A DNA stretch of 64,000 bases, taken from Pseudomonas sp. Irchel 3E13. GTDB lineage: Bacteria > Pseudomonadota > Gammaproteobacteria > Pseudomonadales > Pseudomonadaceae. Each line of letters begins with the position of its first letter. The first letter of the stretch is position 1. The notes beneath the pieces are model-generated. The model was not told the origin of the DNA and did no database searches. It saw only the letters and a list, made by a program, of their open reading frames with translations. The translations under genes were made by a program, and so were the position numbers. Location: NCBI RefSeq assembly GCF_900187455.1, contig NZ_FYDX01000002.1:186001-250000 (forward strand). Direction: 5' to 3'. Below, piece after piece: positions 1 to 10,183 of this stretch.

Positions 1-632
1 AGGCGCTCCCACTGCCGAAGCTCCTCGCAGGTGACGATGCCCAGGCGGTGCAACTTGTCAGCAGTCACCTTGCCGACGCCATGCAGCTTGTTCACCGGCA
101 GCACGGAAACGAAATCCTCCACCTCTGCCGGCGTAATGACGAATAGCCCGTTGGGCTTGCGCCAGTCGCTGGCGATCTTGGCGAGGAACTTGTTCGGCGC
201 GACCCCCGCCGAGACGGTGATATGCAGGCGCTGCGAAATCTTGCGGCGGATATCCTGGGCGATCAGCGTGCCCGAACCGGAACAGCGCTGGCTTTCGGTG
301 ACATCGAGGTAAGCCTCGTCCAGGGACAAGGGCTCGATCAGGTCGGTGTATTCGCGAAAGACGTTATGGATTTCCCGCGATGCTTCTTTATAAGCATCCA
401 TCCGCGGCTTGACGATCAACAGGTCGGGGCAAAGGCTCAAGGCGTGTCGCGACGACATCGCCGAGCGCACCCCGAAAGCGCGCGCCTCATAGTTGCAGGT
501 CGCAATGACGCCACGGCGGTCCGCCGATCCGCCCACCGCCAGCGGCCGCCCGGCCAGACGCGGGTCGTCACGCATCTCGATAGCCGCGTAGAAGCAATCG
601 CAGTCGATATGGATGATCTTGCGCTGAAGCAT
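1..632 (-). CDS. dinB: DNA polymerase IV (DinB), N-terminal part, truncated by window edge
   Basis: Y-family translesion polymerase that extends mismatched or damaged primer ends, usually as part of the damage response. The reading frame is open from the ATG at 632 to base 1, about 210 codons, so the little finger domain lies outside the window. Visible catalytic motifs are IDCDCFYA (metal ligand Asp10) and SLDEAYL (Asp105, Glu106), which match the palm carboxylates of the family. No convincing LexA box (CTG-N10-CAG) was seen in the 200 bases upstream and the Shine-Dalgarno is weak, so the exact start is less certain than the identity. Confidence 0.95.
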   Translation of the reverse strand, partial: MLQRKIIHIDCDCFYAAIEMRDDPRLAGRPLAVGGSADRRGVIATCNYEARAFGVRSAMSSRHALSLCPDLLIVKPRMDAYKEASREIHNVFREYTDLIEPLSLDEAYLDVTESQRCSGSGTLIAQDIRRKISQRLHITVSAGVAPNKFLAKIASDWRKPNGLFVITPAEVEDFVSVLPVNKLHGVGKVTADKLHRLGIVTCEELRQWER

Positions 633-808
633 GGACGACCGTTGGTAAGGAAAATTCGTACGCGCAGTATCTCACTCGACCTTGCCCTTCGCATCTAAAC
701 CTCCGCACAGCCCCTGAATAGCGCGGTCTGCTCGCTGCAAATGACCGTCAAGTCACTTGCCAGGAATGCTAACCATTTGAAGAAAAAAGGATTTCTTCAA
801 ATTATTGA

Positions 809-836
809 TTGACAGGGAATCGTATCCCTGTAGAAT
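809..836 (+). promoter_or_regulatory. promoter of first initiator tRNA gene
   Basis: TTGACA at 809-814 and TAGAAT at 831-836 with a 16-base spacer, ending 12 bases before the tRNA. The same two hexamers with the same spacer recur in front of the second copy. Confidence 0.85.
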
Positions 837-848
837 CCGCCCCACAGA

Positions 849-925
<77 letters not shown>

Positions 926-933
926 AGTTAAAG

Positions 934-966
934 AAAAAGGCCACTCGCAAGAGTGGCCTTTTTCTT
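934..966 (+). terminator. terminator of tRNA-fMet copy 1
   Basis: Stem AAAAAGGCCACTC / GAGTGGCCTTTTT with a GCAA loop (947-950), followed by a T-rich run. Confidence 0.9.
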
Positions 967-1018
967 TGCCTGATTTTTAGGCTTTAGCAGGAATTTCTTG
1001 AAAATCAATAATTAAGCA

Positions 1019-1046
1019 TTGACAGTAAACCGCCACACTGTAGAAT
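1019..1046 (+). promoter_or_regulatory. promoter of second initiator tRNA gene
   Basis: TTGACA at 1019-1024 and TAGAAT at 1041-1046, spacer 16, the same geometry as the first copy. Confidence 0.85.
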
Positions 1047-1058
1047 GCGCCCCACAGA

Positions 1059-1135
<77 letters not shown>

Positions 1136-1142
1136 AACATAG

Positions 1143-1171
1143 AAAGGCCACTTGAAAGAGTGGCCTTTTTT
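1143..1171 (+). terminator. terminator of tRNA-fMet copy 2
   Basis: Stem AAAGGCCACT / AGTGGCCTTT with loop TGAAAG, then a T run to 1171. The stem core GGCCACT/AGTGGCC is shared with the terminator of copy 1. Confidence 0.9.
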
Positions 1172-1354
1172 GTATGCGCGGAAAAAACTGCCCGCCCTTC
1201 TTCCCTGCCCGGCGGCAATGTGAAACTTCTTTAACTATCATGACCCGCACGGATTCGCCTGAACGCTAGTAATATTCAGGCACTATTTTTCCATAGGGAT
1301 TGGTAACTTGACCGGATACTCCCATCCTGTCGCGCACAATCCCCGAGGTGATTG

Positions 1355-3994
1355 ATGCGCCCAACCGCTGAAGCTGAACCCCACGTGACTGCCGCCCAAC
1401 CCATCGCACCCAATCGGCTGCGCTGGCTGGAGCTGTTGAGCAAGTATCGCCAGCCCATCGGCCTAGGGGTAACGCTGCTTTTATTTGGCGTTGCGCTGAT
1501 CGCCTGTCGGCATCTGCTCAGTGAGCTGGATATCTACGCACTGCACGATTCGCTGCTGAGCATTCCCGCACCCGCACTGGGCGGGGCCTTCCTGGCCACC
1601 GTCGCGGGCTTCGTGATTTTGCTCGGCTACGAGTGGTCCGCCAGCCGCTTTGCCGGCGTCAAGCTACCCCCATCAAGCCTGGCCATGGGCGGCTTCTGCG
1701 CGTTCGCCATTGGTAATGCCATCGGGCTGTCGCTGTTGTCCGGTGGCTCGGTGCGCTATCGCTTGTACGCTCGTCAGGGTATCGGTGCCGCCGAGGTGGC
1801 GCGCATGACCCTGTTCGCCAGCCTGTCGCTGGGTTGTGCATTGCCCCCACTGGCTGCACTGGCAACCCTGAGCGACCTGGCCTCCGCCTCATCGGCCCTG
1901 CGCTTGCCGCAAGCCCTGCTGGGCGGTATCGCCATTGCCGTCCTCGTCCTTAGCGCGGCCTTGGCCTACGGCCTGTATCGACGCCGCCTGCCAGAACAGC
2001 CCTACACCGACGTCCTGCTGACTCGCATCGGTCGCCGCACCCTGCGCCTGCCCGGCGCCCGCCTGACCCTGCTGCAACTGTTCATCACCGCACTCGACGT
2101 CGCCGCGGCAGCTACCGTGCTTTACCTGCTGTTGCCAGAAGCGCCGCCCTTTGGTGCATTCCTGCTGGTGTACCTGCTGGCGCTGGCCGCCGGCGTGCTG
2201 AGCCACGTCCCAGGTGGTGTCGGGGTATTCGAAGCGATTCTGCTGGCAGCCTTCGCCAATCAACTGGGTGCCGCGCCCCTTGCCGCCGCCTTGCTCCTGT
2301 ACCGCCTGATCTACGTGTTGCTGCCAATGCTGGTGGCCTGCGTGGTGCTGCTTGTCAGCGAGGCCCGCCGGTTCATCTTTGCCCAGCAGGCCATCAAGGT
2401 CGCCTCGGGGCTGGCTGCTCCGGTGCTCGCGGTGCTGGTGTTCCTGTCTGGCGTCGTGCTGCTGTTTTCCGGCGCCACTCCGGAGATCGACACCCGCCTG
2501 GAACACCTCGGCTTCCTGATTCCTCATCGTTTGATCGACGCGTCCCACTTCATCGCCAGCCTGGTCGGCGTGCTCTGCCTGCTGCTCGCTCAAGGTCTGC
2601 GCCGGCGCCTGTCTGCGGCCTGGATTCTGACCACTGTTCTGTTGCTGGTGGGCGCCCTGTTGTCCCTGCTCAAAGGCTTCGACTGGGAAGAGGCCAGCCT
2701 GCTGACCCTCACCGCCTGCCTGCTGGCGGTGTTCCGTCGCTCGTTCTACCGCCCCAGCCGCTTGCTGGAACTGCCGTTCTCGCCGGTCTATCTGGTTGCC
2801 AGTGCCTGCGTGGTCGGTGCTTCGATCTGGCTGTTGCTGTTCGCCTACCAGGATGTGCCTTACAGCAATCAACTCTGGTGGCAATTCACCCTCGATGCGG
2901 ACGCCCCGCGCGGCCTGCGCTCGGCGCTAGGCAGCGCGGTACTGCTCGTGGTGGTCGCCCTGACCTGGCTGCTGCGCACCGCGCGGCCGGTGATCCATCT
3001 GCCCAACGAGGAAGAACTGCAACGTGCCAACCGCATCCTGCTGGCATCGGATCAGCCCGACGGCGGCCTGGCCCTGACCGGCGACAAGGCGCTGCTGTTC
3101 CACCCTGACGATGACGCCTTCCTGATGTACGCTCGCCGCGGCCGCAGCCTGGTTGCGCTGTACGATCCGATCGGGCCGGCCCAGCGCCGTGCCGAAATGA
3201 TCTGGCAGTTCCGCGACCTCTGCGATATTCACCATGCCCGTCCGGTGTTCTATCAGGTCCGCGCCGAGAACCTGCCCTTCTATATGGACATCGGCCTGAG
3301 CGCGATCAAGCTGGGTGAGGAAGCCAGGGTCAACCTGCTGCGCTTCGACCTGGACGCCAAGGGCAAGGAAATGAAGGACCTGCGCTACACCTGGAACCGC
3401 GGCGGACGGGACGGCCTGAGCCTGGAAATCCATGAGCCCGGTCAGGCACCGCTGGAAGAACTGAAGCTCATTTCCGACGCCTGGCTGACCGGCAAGAACG
3501 TGCGCGAAAAAGGTTTCTCCCTCGGTCGCTTCAGCGAAGACTATCTGCAACACTTCCGCATCGCCCTGATCCGCTTCGAAGGCAAGCCGGTGGCATTCGC
3601 CAACCTGCTGGAGACACACAGCCGCGAACTGGCCAGCCTCGACCTTATGCGCGCCCATCCCGACGCGCCGAAACTGACCATGGAATTCATGATGGTCGGT
3701 CTGATCCAGCACTATAAACAGCATGGATATGCGCGCTTCAGCCTCGGCATGGTGCCCTTGTCGGGCCTGCAGCCACGACGCGGCGCACCACTGACCCAGC
3801 GCCTGGGTTCGATGGTGTTCCATCGCGGCGAGCAGCTCTACAACTTCCAGGGCCTGCGCCGCTTCAAAGACAAATTCCAGCCCGACTGGGAACCCCGTTA
3901 CATGGCCGTCCCCGCCGGACTTGATCCGCTGGTGGCACTGGCCGACACTGCCGCCCTGATCGCGGGCGGTCTTACTGGATTGGTGAAACGCTGA
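1355..3994 (+). CDS. mprF: MprF-type bifunctional aminoacyl-phosphatidylglycerol synthase/flippase
   Basis: About 879-residue inner-membrane enzyme. The N-terminal two thirds is a run of about 13-14 hydrophobic segments (flippase half). The C-terminal third, from roughly residue 560, is the soluble DUF2156 GNAT-like domain that transfers an amino acid from aminoacyl-tRNA to phosphatidylglycerol. In P. aeruginosa the orthologue (PA0920) makes alanyl-PG, so alanine is the expected substrate here; that is inference. A TTG at 1352 would add one residue, but ATG at 1355 sits better behind the CGAGG at 1344-1348. Its stop overlaps the next gene's ATG in TGATG, indicating translational coupling with the hydrolase-like gene downstream. 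Confidence 0.93.
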   Translation: MRPTAEAEPHVTAAQPIAPNRLRWLELLSKYRQPIGLGVTLLLFGVALIACRHLLSELDIYALHDSLLSIPAPALGGAFLATVAGFVILLGYEWSASRFAGVKLPPSSLAMGGFCAFAIGNAIGLSLLSGGSVRYRLYARQGIGAAEVARMTLFASLSLGCALPPLAALATLSDLASASSALRLPQALLGGIAIAVLVLSAALAYGLYRRRLPEQPYTDVLLTRIGRRTLRLPGARLTLLQLFITALDVAAAATVLYLLLPEAPPFGAFLLVYLLALAAGVLSHVPGGVGVFEAILLAAFANQLGAAPLAAALLLYRLIYVLLPMLVACVVLLVSEARRFIFAQQAIKVASGLAAPVLAVLVFLSGVVLLFSGATPEIDTRLEHLGFLIPHRLIDASHFIASLVGVLCLLLAQGLRRRLSAAWILTTVLLLVGALLSLLKGFDWEEASLLTLTACLLAVFRRSFYRPSRLLELPFSPVYLVASACVVGASIWLLLFAYQDVPYSNQLWWQFTLDADAPRGLRSALGSAVLLVVVALTWLLRTARPVIHLPNEEELQRANRILLASDQPDGGLALTGDKALLFHPDDDAFLMYARRGRSLVALYDPIGPAQRRAEMIWQFRDLCDIHHARPVFYQVRAENLPFYMDIGLSAIKLGEEARVNLLRFDLDAKGKEMKDLRYTWNRGGRDGLSLEIHEPGQAPLEELKLISDAWLTGKNVREKGFSLGRFSEDYLQHFRIALIRFEGKPVAFANLLETHSRELASLDLMRAHPDAPKLTMEFMMVGLIQHYKQHGYARFSLGMVPLSGLQPRRGAPLTQRLGSMVFHRGEQLYNFQGLRRFKDKFQPDWEPRYMAVPAGLDPLVALADTAALIAGGLTGLVKR

Positions 3995-5289
3995 TGATTC
4001 GACGCTACTGGTTTTACCTGCTCGGTGCCCTGATGGTGGCGCTGCTCGCAGCCGCTGTTGGCTTCTGGTTGTGGACCCGCCCGGCTCCAGAGGCTCATGT
4101 AGAACACCTGACCCTTAGCGATGGCAGCAGCCTGGTTCGCGCCACGCCCGGCGCCCAGGCCAAGGCCCGCGTGGTCATCGCTTCGCCGCAAGACCAACTG
4201 TTGAGCGACAAGCAACTGCTGGACCTGAGCCAGAGTGGCGAAGCCCAACTGGTGCAAGTCACCCTGCCGCCCGCCGACTGCAACCTTCAACAGCAGGCAC
4301 TGCAACTGGCCCAGCAACAACTCAACGGCGCACCGACCCTGGTCGCCGGTATCGGCCCGGGGGCGAACCTCGCCTGGGACTGGCTGGCCGGACAGAAGGA
4401 TGACAAGGCCCAGGCCATTTCCGTGGACTTCACCCTGGAACGCGCGGGCTGCAAGCTTCAATCAGCCACGTCCGCACCGCACGGCCACTGGAACGTGGCG
4501 TGGAACGACAACCCGGATGATGCCAGTGCCGCCTTCGTGCGCAACCAGGCCAACGCCGAAACCAGCATCAGCGACTACGACATCCATCTCCCGCAGGTGC
4601 TCAAGGCACAGTTGACCCAGGCGCTGGTGGGCGAAGACGGCAATGCCATGAGCATTCCCGTTGTTGAAGTCCCGGCGGGCCAAACCACCGACACCGTGAC
4701 CCTGTTCCTGTCCGGTGACGGCGGCTGGCGTGACCTGGACCGCGATGTCGCCGGCGAGATGGCCAAGCTGGGCTATCCGGTGGTCGGCATCGACACCCTG
4801 CGTTACTACTGGCAGCACAAGACGCCTGAGCAAAGCGCTGTCGACCTGTCGGAACTGATGCAGCACTACCGTCAGAAATGGGGCACCAAACGCTTCGTAT
4901 TGACCGGTTACTCGTTCGGCGCCGATGTCCTGCCGGCGATCTACAACCGCCTGCCGGTCGAGGACCAGAAGCGTATCGACGCCGTCATCCTGCTGGCATT
5001 CGCCCGTAGCGGCAGTTTCGAGATCGAAGTTGAAGGCTGGCTCGGCAACGCCGGCAAAGAGGCCCCGACCGGGCCGGAAATGGCGAAGATGCCTGCCGGG
5101 AAAGTGCTCTGCGTTTACGGTGTGGAAGAAACCGACGAAAGCGGCTGCACCGACACCACCGCAGTGGGCGAGAAACTCAAGCTGCCGGGCGGCCATCACT
5201 TCGATGAAAACTACCCAGCGCTGGCACGCAAGCTGATTGGTGAAATCGAGAGCCGCCAGGGGAAGACCAGCGTGGCGGAGCAGAACTGA
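3994..5289 (+). CDS. AcvB/VirJ-family periplasmic serine hydrolase, probable aminoacyl-phosphatidylglycerol hydrolase
   Basis: 431 residues with an N-terminal signal anchor (about residues 5-27) and then a periplasmic region. The C-terminal VirJ-type alpha/beta-hydrolase has the nucleophile motif GYSFGA (Ser307) and an upstream SGDGGW motif (240-245). The partner gene of P. aeruginosa mprF (PA0919) encodes an alanyl-PG hydrolase, and the AcvB proteins of rhizobia and Agrobacterium do the same for lysyl-PG. The overlap with mprF supports the same role: synthesis and removal of aminoacyl-PG made from one mRNA. Substrate is inference from context. Confidence 0.85.
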   Translation: MIRRYWFYLLGALMVALLAAAVGFWLWTRPAPEAHVEHLTLSDGSSLVRATPGAQAKARVVIASPQDQLLSDKQLLDLSQSGEAQLVQVTLPPADCNLQQQALQLAQQQLNGAPTLVAGIGPGANLAWDWLAGQKDDKAQAISVDFTLERAGCKLQSATSAPHGHWNVAWNDNPDDASAAFVRNQANAETSISDYDIHLPQVLKAQLTQALVGEDGNAMSIPVVEVPAGQTTDTVTLFLSGDGGWRDLDRDVAGEMAKLGYPVVGIDTLRYYWQHKTPEQSAVDLSELMQHYRQKWGTKRFVLTGYSFGADVLPAIYNRLPVEDQKRIDAVILLAFARSGSFEIEVEGWLGNAGKEAPTGPEMAKMPAGKVLCVYGVEETDESGCTDTTAVGEKLKLPGGHHFDENYPALARKLIGEIESRQGKTSVAEQN

Positions 5290-5299
5290 GATAAGTATT

Positions 5300-5324
5300 G
5301 GCGGGGCCGGCTTACGGCCCCGCC
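5300..5324. terminator. hairpin between convergent hydrolase gene and kup
   Basis: Perfect 9-bp stem GGCGGGGCC / GGCCCCGCC lying between two convergent stop codons. No strong T tract on either strand, so termination is likely but not certain. Confidence 0.6.
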
Positions 5325-5328
5325 TGGA

Positions 5329-7227
5329 TCAAATCTCGACCTGTGTCCCCAATTCGATCACCCGGTTCAGCGGCAAGTTGAAGAATCGCAGGTTACCGTT
5401 GGCATTCTTCAGCAGGAACGCGAACAGGTTCCCGCGCCAACGCGCCATGCCTTCCAGGCGCGAGGCGATCACCGTCTCCCGGCTGAGGAAGTAGGTGGTG
5501 CGCATCGGACTGAAATCCAGCTCTTCAAGGTGGCACAACCTCAAGGCCGCCGGCACGTCCGGCTCGTCCATGAAGCCGAAGTGCAACAGCACCCGGAAGA
5601 ACCCGTCACCGTAAGCCTCGACTTCAAAGCGCTCCTGCTCCGGCACCCGCGGCCGATCCTCACTGACCACCGTCAACAACACCACCTGGCTATGCAGCAC
5701 CTGGTTGTGCAGCAGGTTGTGCAACAGCGCGTGAGGCACGGCATCCGCCCGTGCAGTGAGGAACACTGCGGTGCCCTCGACCCGATGCGGCGGCTGCACG
5801 CGAATACTGCTGATGAAGATCGGCAGCGGCAGCCCGCCTTCGTCGATGCGCTCGACAAGAATCTGCTTGCCGCGCTTCCAGGTGCTCATCAACAGCAGCA
5901 ACACGCTTCCCGCCAATACCGGGAAGGCACCGCCTTGCAGGACCTTGGGCAGGTTGGCGGCGAAAAACAGCCCGTCCACGAACAGGAAGCCCAACAGGAT
6001 CGGTACCGCCAGCAAAGGTGGCCATTTCCACAGCAGCAGCATCACCGTCGAAACCAGCAGCGTAGTCATCAGCATGGTGCCAGTCACCGCCACGCCATAG
6101 GCCGCGGCCAGCGCACCGGAGGATTCGAAACCGATCACCAGCAACACCACGGCAACCATCAGCGTCCAGTTCACCGCGCCGATGTAGATCTGGCCCTGCT
6201 CGTCGCTGGAGGTGTGCTGAATCTGCATCCGCGGGATATAGCCGAGCTGGATGGCCTGCCGAGTCAAGGAGAAGGCCCCGGAAATGACCGCCTGGGAGGC
6301 GATCACCGTGGCCAGGGTGGACAACGCAATCAACGGCAGCAACGCCCAGCCCGGCGCCAGCAGATAGAACGGGTTACGCGCCGCGTCGGGGTTCTGCAGC
6401 AGCAATCCGCCCTGACCGAAGTAATTGAGCACCAACGCCGGCAGTACCAGGGCAAACCAGGCGCGGGCAATCGGTTTACGGCCGAAGTGGCCCATGTCCG
6501 CATACAGCGCCTCGGCGCCCGTCAGCGCCAGCACCACCGCCCCAAGGATCGCTACGCCCATGCCCGGATGGACAATGAAGAAGCGCACGGCCCAGACCGG
6601 GTTGAACGCCTTGAGCACTTCCGGGCTTTGCGAAATGCCATGCAGGCCAAGGGCCGCGAGCACCAGAAACCAGGCCACCATGACCGGCCCGAAGAGGATG
6701 CCGATCTTCGCCGTACCGTGTTTCTGCACCAGAAACAACGCCACCAGTACGACCAGGGCGATTGGCACCACCCAGTGATCGATGCCGTCGAAGGCCAGCT
6801 CCATCCCCTCCACCGCCGACAGTACCGATACCGCCGGCGTGATCATGCTGTCACCGTAGAACAGCGCGGCGCCGATCAGGCCACAGACCACCATCATCGC
6901 CCGCAACTTCGGGTACGGCGCCGACGCCCTCGCGGCCAGCGCCGTAAGCGCCATGATGCCGCCCTCGCCCTGGTTGTCGGCGCGCAGGATGAACGTCACG
7001 TACTTGATCGAAACCACCCAGATCAGCGACCAGGCGATCAGCGAGAGAATCCCCAACACACCATCATGGTTGACCGGCACCCCGTAACCGCCGGTAAAGA
7101 CTTCCTTGAGGGTATAGAGCGGGCTGGTACCGATATCGCCGTAGACCACCCCGACAGCAGCTACCAGCAGGCCCAGCGATTTTGTTGCGCCATGCCCCGC
7201 CCCGGCTTCACTGTTAGCCTGAACCAT
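5329..7227 (-). CDS. kup: low-affinity potassium transporter Kup
   Basis: 632-residue KUP/HAK/KT K+:H+ symporter of the inner membrane. The family signature [19 protein letters not shown] is near residues 27-45, followed by about 12 membrane segments and a cytoplasmic C-terminal domain from about residue 450. I start it at the ATG at 7227 because GGGAG lies 6 bases upstream; an ATG at 7242 has no such site. Divergent from rimO with a 267-base gap. Confidence 0.95.
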   Translation of the reverse strand: MVQANSEAGAGHGATKSLGLLVAAVGVVYGDIGTSPLYTLKEVFTGGYGVPVNHDGVLGILSLIAWSLIWVVSIKYVTFILRADNQGEGGIMALTALAARASAPYPKLRAMMVVCGLIGAALFYGDSMITPAVSVLSAVEGMELAFDGIDHWVVPIALVVLVALFLVQKHGTAKIGILFGPVMVAWFLVLAALGLHGISQSPEVLKAFNPVWAVRFFIVHPGMGVAILGAVVLALTGAEALYADMGHFGRKPIARAWFALVLPALVLNYFGQGGLLLQNPDAARNPFYLLAPGWALLPLIALSTLATVIASQAVISGAFSLTRQAIQLGYIPRMQIQHTSSDEQGQIYIGAVNWTLMVAVVLLVIGFESSGALAAAYGVAVTGTMLMTTLLVSTVMLLLWKWPPLLAVPILLGFLFVDGLFFAANLPKVLQGGAFPVLAGSVLLLLMSTWKRGKQILVERIDEGGLPLPIFISSIRVQPPHRVEGTAVFLTARADAVPHALLHNLLHNQVLHSQVVLLTVVSEDRPRVPEQERFEVEAYGDGFFRVLLHFGFMDEPDVPAALRLCHLEELDFSPMRTTYFLSRETVIASRLEGMARWRGNLFAFLLKNANGNLRFFNLPLNRVIELGTQVEI

Positions 7228-7494
7228 CAACCACTCCCGCATGCAAGAACCGCAGACCGGTAAATTTCGCGCCAGACGCTATTATTTTTGCTGCTGGCTG
7301 AACCTTGGCGCCGGTGTCTGACATTGACACCGACGCAATGCCGCGAAGCATAGCGCAGCGTTCGTCGCTTTTCTGCTGGTCAAGCGCGTTGTCGCTCGCT
7401 AGAATTGCGCACTTTTTGACCAGAGGCGCCCCAGAGCGCCCAGCAGGGTTGCCCACCCTATCCCCGCGGCAACCCCTCTACACCGAGGTTAACC

Positions 7495-8832
7495 ATGTCC
7501 ACGACCGCTACTCCTTCCGTGCCAAAGGTAGGATTTGTCTCACTCGGGTGCCCGAAGGCTCTCGTTGATTCCGAGCGCATCCTGACCCAATTGCGCATGG
7601 AAGGTTACGAAGTCGTGCCCACCTATCAGGATGCTGATGTGGTGGTGGTCAACACCTGTGGCTTCATCGACTCGGCCAAGGCCGAGTCCCTGGAAGTGAT
7701 CGGCGAAGCCATCAAGGAAAACGGCAAGGTCATCGTCACCGGCTGCATGGGTGTCGAGGAAGGCAACATCCGTGACGTGCACCCGAGCGTGCTGGCCGTT
7801 ACCGGCCCGCAGCAGTACGAGCAGGTGGTCAACGCCGTGCACGAAGTCGTGCCGCCCCGCCAGGACCACAACCCGCTGATCGACCTGGTGCCGCCGCAAG
7901 GCGTCAAGCTGACCCCCCGCCACTACGCCTACCTGAAGATTTCCGAAGGCTGCAACCACAGTTGCAGCTTCTGCATCATCCCGTCGATGCGCGGCAAGCT
8001 GGTCAGCCGTCCGGTCGGCGAAGTGCTGAGCGAAGCCGAGCGCCTGGTCAAGGCCGGCGTCAAGGAGATCCTGGTGATTTCCCAGGACACCAGCGCCTAC
8101 GGCGTCGACGTCAAGTACAAGACCGACTTCTGGAACGGCCGCCCGGTCAAGACCCGCATGCTGGAACTGTGTGAAGCCCTCAGCAGCCTGGGCGCCTGGG
8201 TCCGTCTGCACTATGTCTACCCGTACCCGAACGTCGATGACGTGATCCCGTTGATGGCCGCCGGCAAGATCCTGCCGTACCTCGACATTCCGTTCCAGCA
8301 CGCCAGCCCGAAAGTGCTGAAGTCGATGAAACGCCCCGCGTTCGAAGACAAGACCCTGGCGCGGATCAAGAAATGGCGCGAGCAGTGCCCGGAACTGATC
8401 ATCCGCTCCACCTTCATCGTCGGCTTCCCCGGCGAGACCGAAGAAGACTTCCAGTACCTGCTGGACTGGCTCACCGAAGCACAGCTTGACCGCGTCGGCT
8501 GCTTCCAGTATTCGCCGGTGGAAGGCGCGCCCGCCAACGACCTGGGCCTGGACGAAGTCCCGGACGAGATCAAGCAGGCACGCTGGGACCGCTTCATGGA
8601 GCACCAGCAGGCGATCAGTACCGCTCGTCTGCAACTGCGCATCGGCCGGGAGATCGAAGTGCTGATCGACGAAGTCGAGGAGCAAGGTTCGGTCGGTCGC
8701 AGCTTCTTCGACGCACCGGAAATCGACGGTAACGTGTTCATCGATGGTGACCACGGCTTCAAGCCGGGCGACAAAGTCCGTTGCCGCGTGGTCGATGCCG
8801 ACGAATACGACCTGTGGGCTGAGCCTGTCTAA
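7495..8832 (+). CDS. rimO: ribosomal protein S12 methylthiotransferase RimO
   Basis: 445-residue radical-SAM methylthiotransferase that adds a methylthio group to the conserved aspartate of ribosomal protein S12. Order of domains: UPF0004 N-terminal region beginning [17 protein letters not shown] with cluster-binding Cys residues, radical SAM core with the CX3CX2C cluster motif (Cys153, Cys157, Cys160, in CNHSCSFC), then a C-terminal TRAM domain (about 380-445). Start ATG follows GAGG. Full length for the family. Confidence 0.97.
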   Translation: MSTTATPSVPKVGFVSLGCPKALVDSERILTQLRMEGYEVVPTYQDADVVVVNTCGFIDSAKAESLEVIGEAIKENGKVIVTGCMGVEEGNIRDVHPSVLAVTGPQQYEQVVNAVHEVVPPRQDHNPLIDLVPPQGVKLTPRHYAYLKISEGCNHSCSFCIIPSMRGKLVSRPVGEVLSEAERLVKAGVKEILVISQDTSAYGVDVKYKTDFWNGRPVKTRMLELCEALSSLGAWVRLHYVYPYPNVDDVIPLMAAGKILPYLDIPFQHASPKVLKSMKRPAFEDKTLARIKKWREQCPELIIRSTFIVGFPGETEEDFQYLLDWLTEAQLDRVGCFQYSPVEGAPANDLGLDEVPDEIKQARWDRFMEHQQAISTARLQLRIGREIEVLIDEVEEQGSVGRSFFDAPEIDGNVFIDGDHGFKPGDKVRCRVVDADEYDLWAEPV

Positions 8833-8867
8833 GGCACCCCGCGACGGTCAGCGCCCTCACAGGAACC

Positions 8868-8896
8868 CAAAGCCCCTCCACGGGGCTTTGTTTTTT
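8868..8896 (+). terminator. terminator of rimO
   Basis: Stem CAAAGCCCC / GGGGCTTTG around a 5-base loop, then six T residues. Confidence 0.9.
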
Positions 8897-8965
8897 CCGG
8901 ACCGGTCGCATCTCCTCACGGGCGGTTACAATGACCGCCATTCCCTCGCACCACGGCCTCTGCTC

Positions 8966-9676
8966 ATGTCTGAAACCACTCGTCTTTCCAAATGCCTCAT
9001 CGCCCTCATCGGCTGTTCCCGCCGCGAGGCCGAGCTTTATATCGGCGGAGGCTGGGTCACAGTGGATGGCCAGGTCATCGATGAACCCCAATTCCAGGTC
9101 GACGGACAGACCGTCGCCCTGCTCCCCGGCGCCACCACCGAACCGCTGGAAGCCGTCACCCTGCTGCTGCACCAGGAGGCCGGACAGGATTCGCAGAGTG
9201 GCTGCCTGAGCATGACCGCCGAGACCCTTTCCGAAGCCCACTCCGCAGGCCGCCGCGCACTGCGCGGACATTTCGCCCGCCTGACCTGCCTCGCCGAGCT
9301 GCAACCAGGCGCCAGCGGACTCCAGGTGTACAGCCAGGACTGGCGGACCGTACGCAAGGTCACGGTGGACCTCAATCGCCTGGAACAGGAATACGTGGTG
9401 GAAGTCAGCGGCCAGATCATCCAGCACGGCCTCGAGCGACTGAACCGCGGTTTCAACTGGAAAGGCCACGAACTGCCGAAGATCAAGGCGAGCTGGCAGA
9501 ACGAGACCCGCCTGCGCATGGTGTTGAAGAACCCCGCCTCCGGCCTGATCGACCTGCTCTGCCGCAGTGTCGGCCTGCAGGTGGTCAGCATGCGCCGCAT
9601 CCGTGTGGGCGGCGTGTCCATGAGCAAACTGCCAGCCGGGCAGTGGCGCTATCTGGACAGCAAAGAAAAATTCTAA
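8966..9676 (+). CDS. degenerate RsuA/RluF-family pseudouridine synthase-like RNA-binding protein
   Basis: 236 residues with an N-terminal S4 domain (about 5-50, LSKCLIALIGCSRREAELYI) and a C-terminal region that lines up with RluF-type pseudouridine synthases (KVTVDLNRLEQEYVVEV; MRRIRVGGVSMSKLPAGQWRYL). The motif that normally reads GRLD with the catalytic Asp is AELQ at residues 110-113, so Gln113 stands where Asp is required. The usual GLNRQIRRM motif has become GLIDLLCRSV. Catalysis by the standard mechanism is therefore doubtful; an RNA-binding role is possible. The start is chosen at ATG 8966 after the rimO terminator; upstream in-frame codons would run through that terminator. Confidence 0.85.
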   Translation: MSETTRLSKCLIALIGCSRREAELYIGGGWVTVDGQVIDEPQFQVDGQTVALLPGATTEPLEAVTLLLHQEAGQDSQSGCLSMTAETLSEAHSAGRRALRGHFARLTCLAELQPGASGLQVYSQDWRTVRKVTVDLNRLEQEYVVEVSGQIIQHGLERLNRGFNWKGHELPKIKASWQNETRLRMVLKNPASGLIDLLCRSVGLQVVSMRRIRVGGVSMSKLPAGQWRYLDSKEKF

Positions 9677-9717
9677 GCCTCGCCACGCTGGCGAAGCTCC
9701 CGATCAGGACACTTCAC

Positions 9718-10179
9718 ATGATTCACAACGATGTACTGCGCAGCCTGCGCTACCTGCTGGACATTTCCGACACGAAAGTGGCCCAGATCACTCGCAGCAA
9801 CGGCTTCAAGGTCAGCGACGCAGAGATTTCCAGCTACCTGAAAAAGGACGAGGACGAAGGCTTCGTCCACTGCCCGGACGAAGCGATGGCGCACTTCCTC
9901 GACGGCCTGGTGGTGTTCCGCCGCGGTCGCGATGAAAGCCGCCCGCCGCTGCCGATCGAGCTGCCGGTGAGCAACAACGTCATCCTGAAAAAACTGCGGG
10001 TGGCGTTCGAACTCAAGGAAGACGATATGCACGCCATCCTCAAGGCCGCTGACTTCCCGGTGTCCAAGCCGGAGCTGAGCGCCCTGTTCCGCAAGGTCGG
10101 GCACAACAACTACCGCCCTTGCGGCGACCAGTTGCTGCGCAACTTCCTCAAGGGCCTGACCCTGCGGATCCGTGGCTGA
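9718..10179 (+). CDS. DUF1456 (YehS-like) protein
   Basis: 153 residues made of two related halves of about 70 residues, each starting with a helix such as NDVLRSLRYLLDISD (residues 3-17) or NNVILKKLRVAFELKEDDM (about 85-103) and containing a KPELSALFRK-type segment. This is the tandem DUF1456 arrangement of E. coli YehS, whose function is not known to me. Start at ATG 9718; upstream in-frame codons belong to the end of the preceding gene. The next gene begins within a few bases of its stop, so the two are probably co-transcribed. Confidence 0.85.
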   Translation: MIHNDVLRSLRYLLDISDTKVAQITRSNGFKVSDAEISSYLKKDEDEGFVHCPDEAMAHFLDGLVVFRRGRDESRPPLPIELPVSNNVILKKLRVAFELKEDDMHAILKAADFPVSKPELSALFRKVGHNNYRPCGDQLLRNFLKGLTLRIRG

Positions 10180-10183
10180 GCCC

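Noticed and set aside
5530..7263. 577-codon open frame antisense to kup
   Set aside because: Composition is dominated by His, Gln and Arg, typical of the reverse complement of a membrane protein gene.
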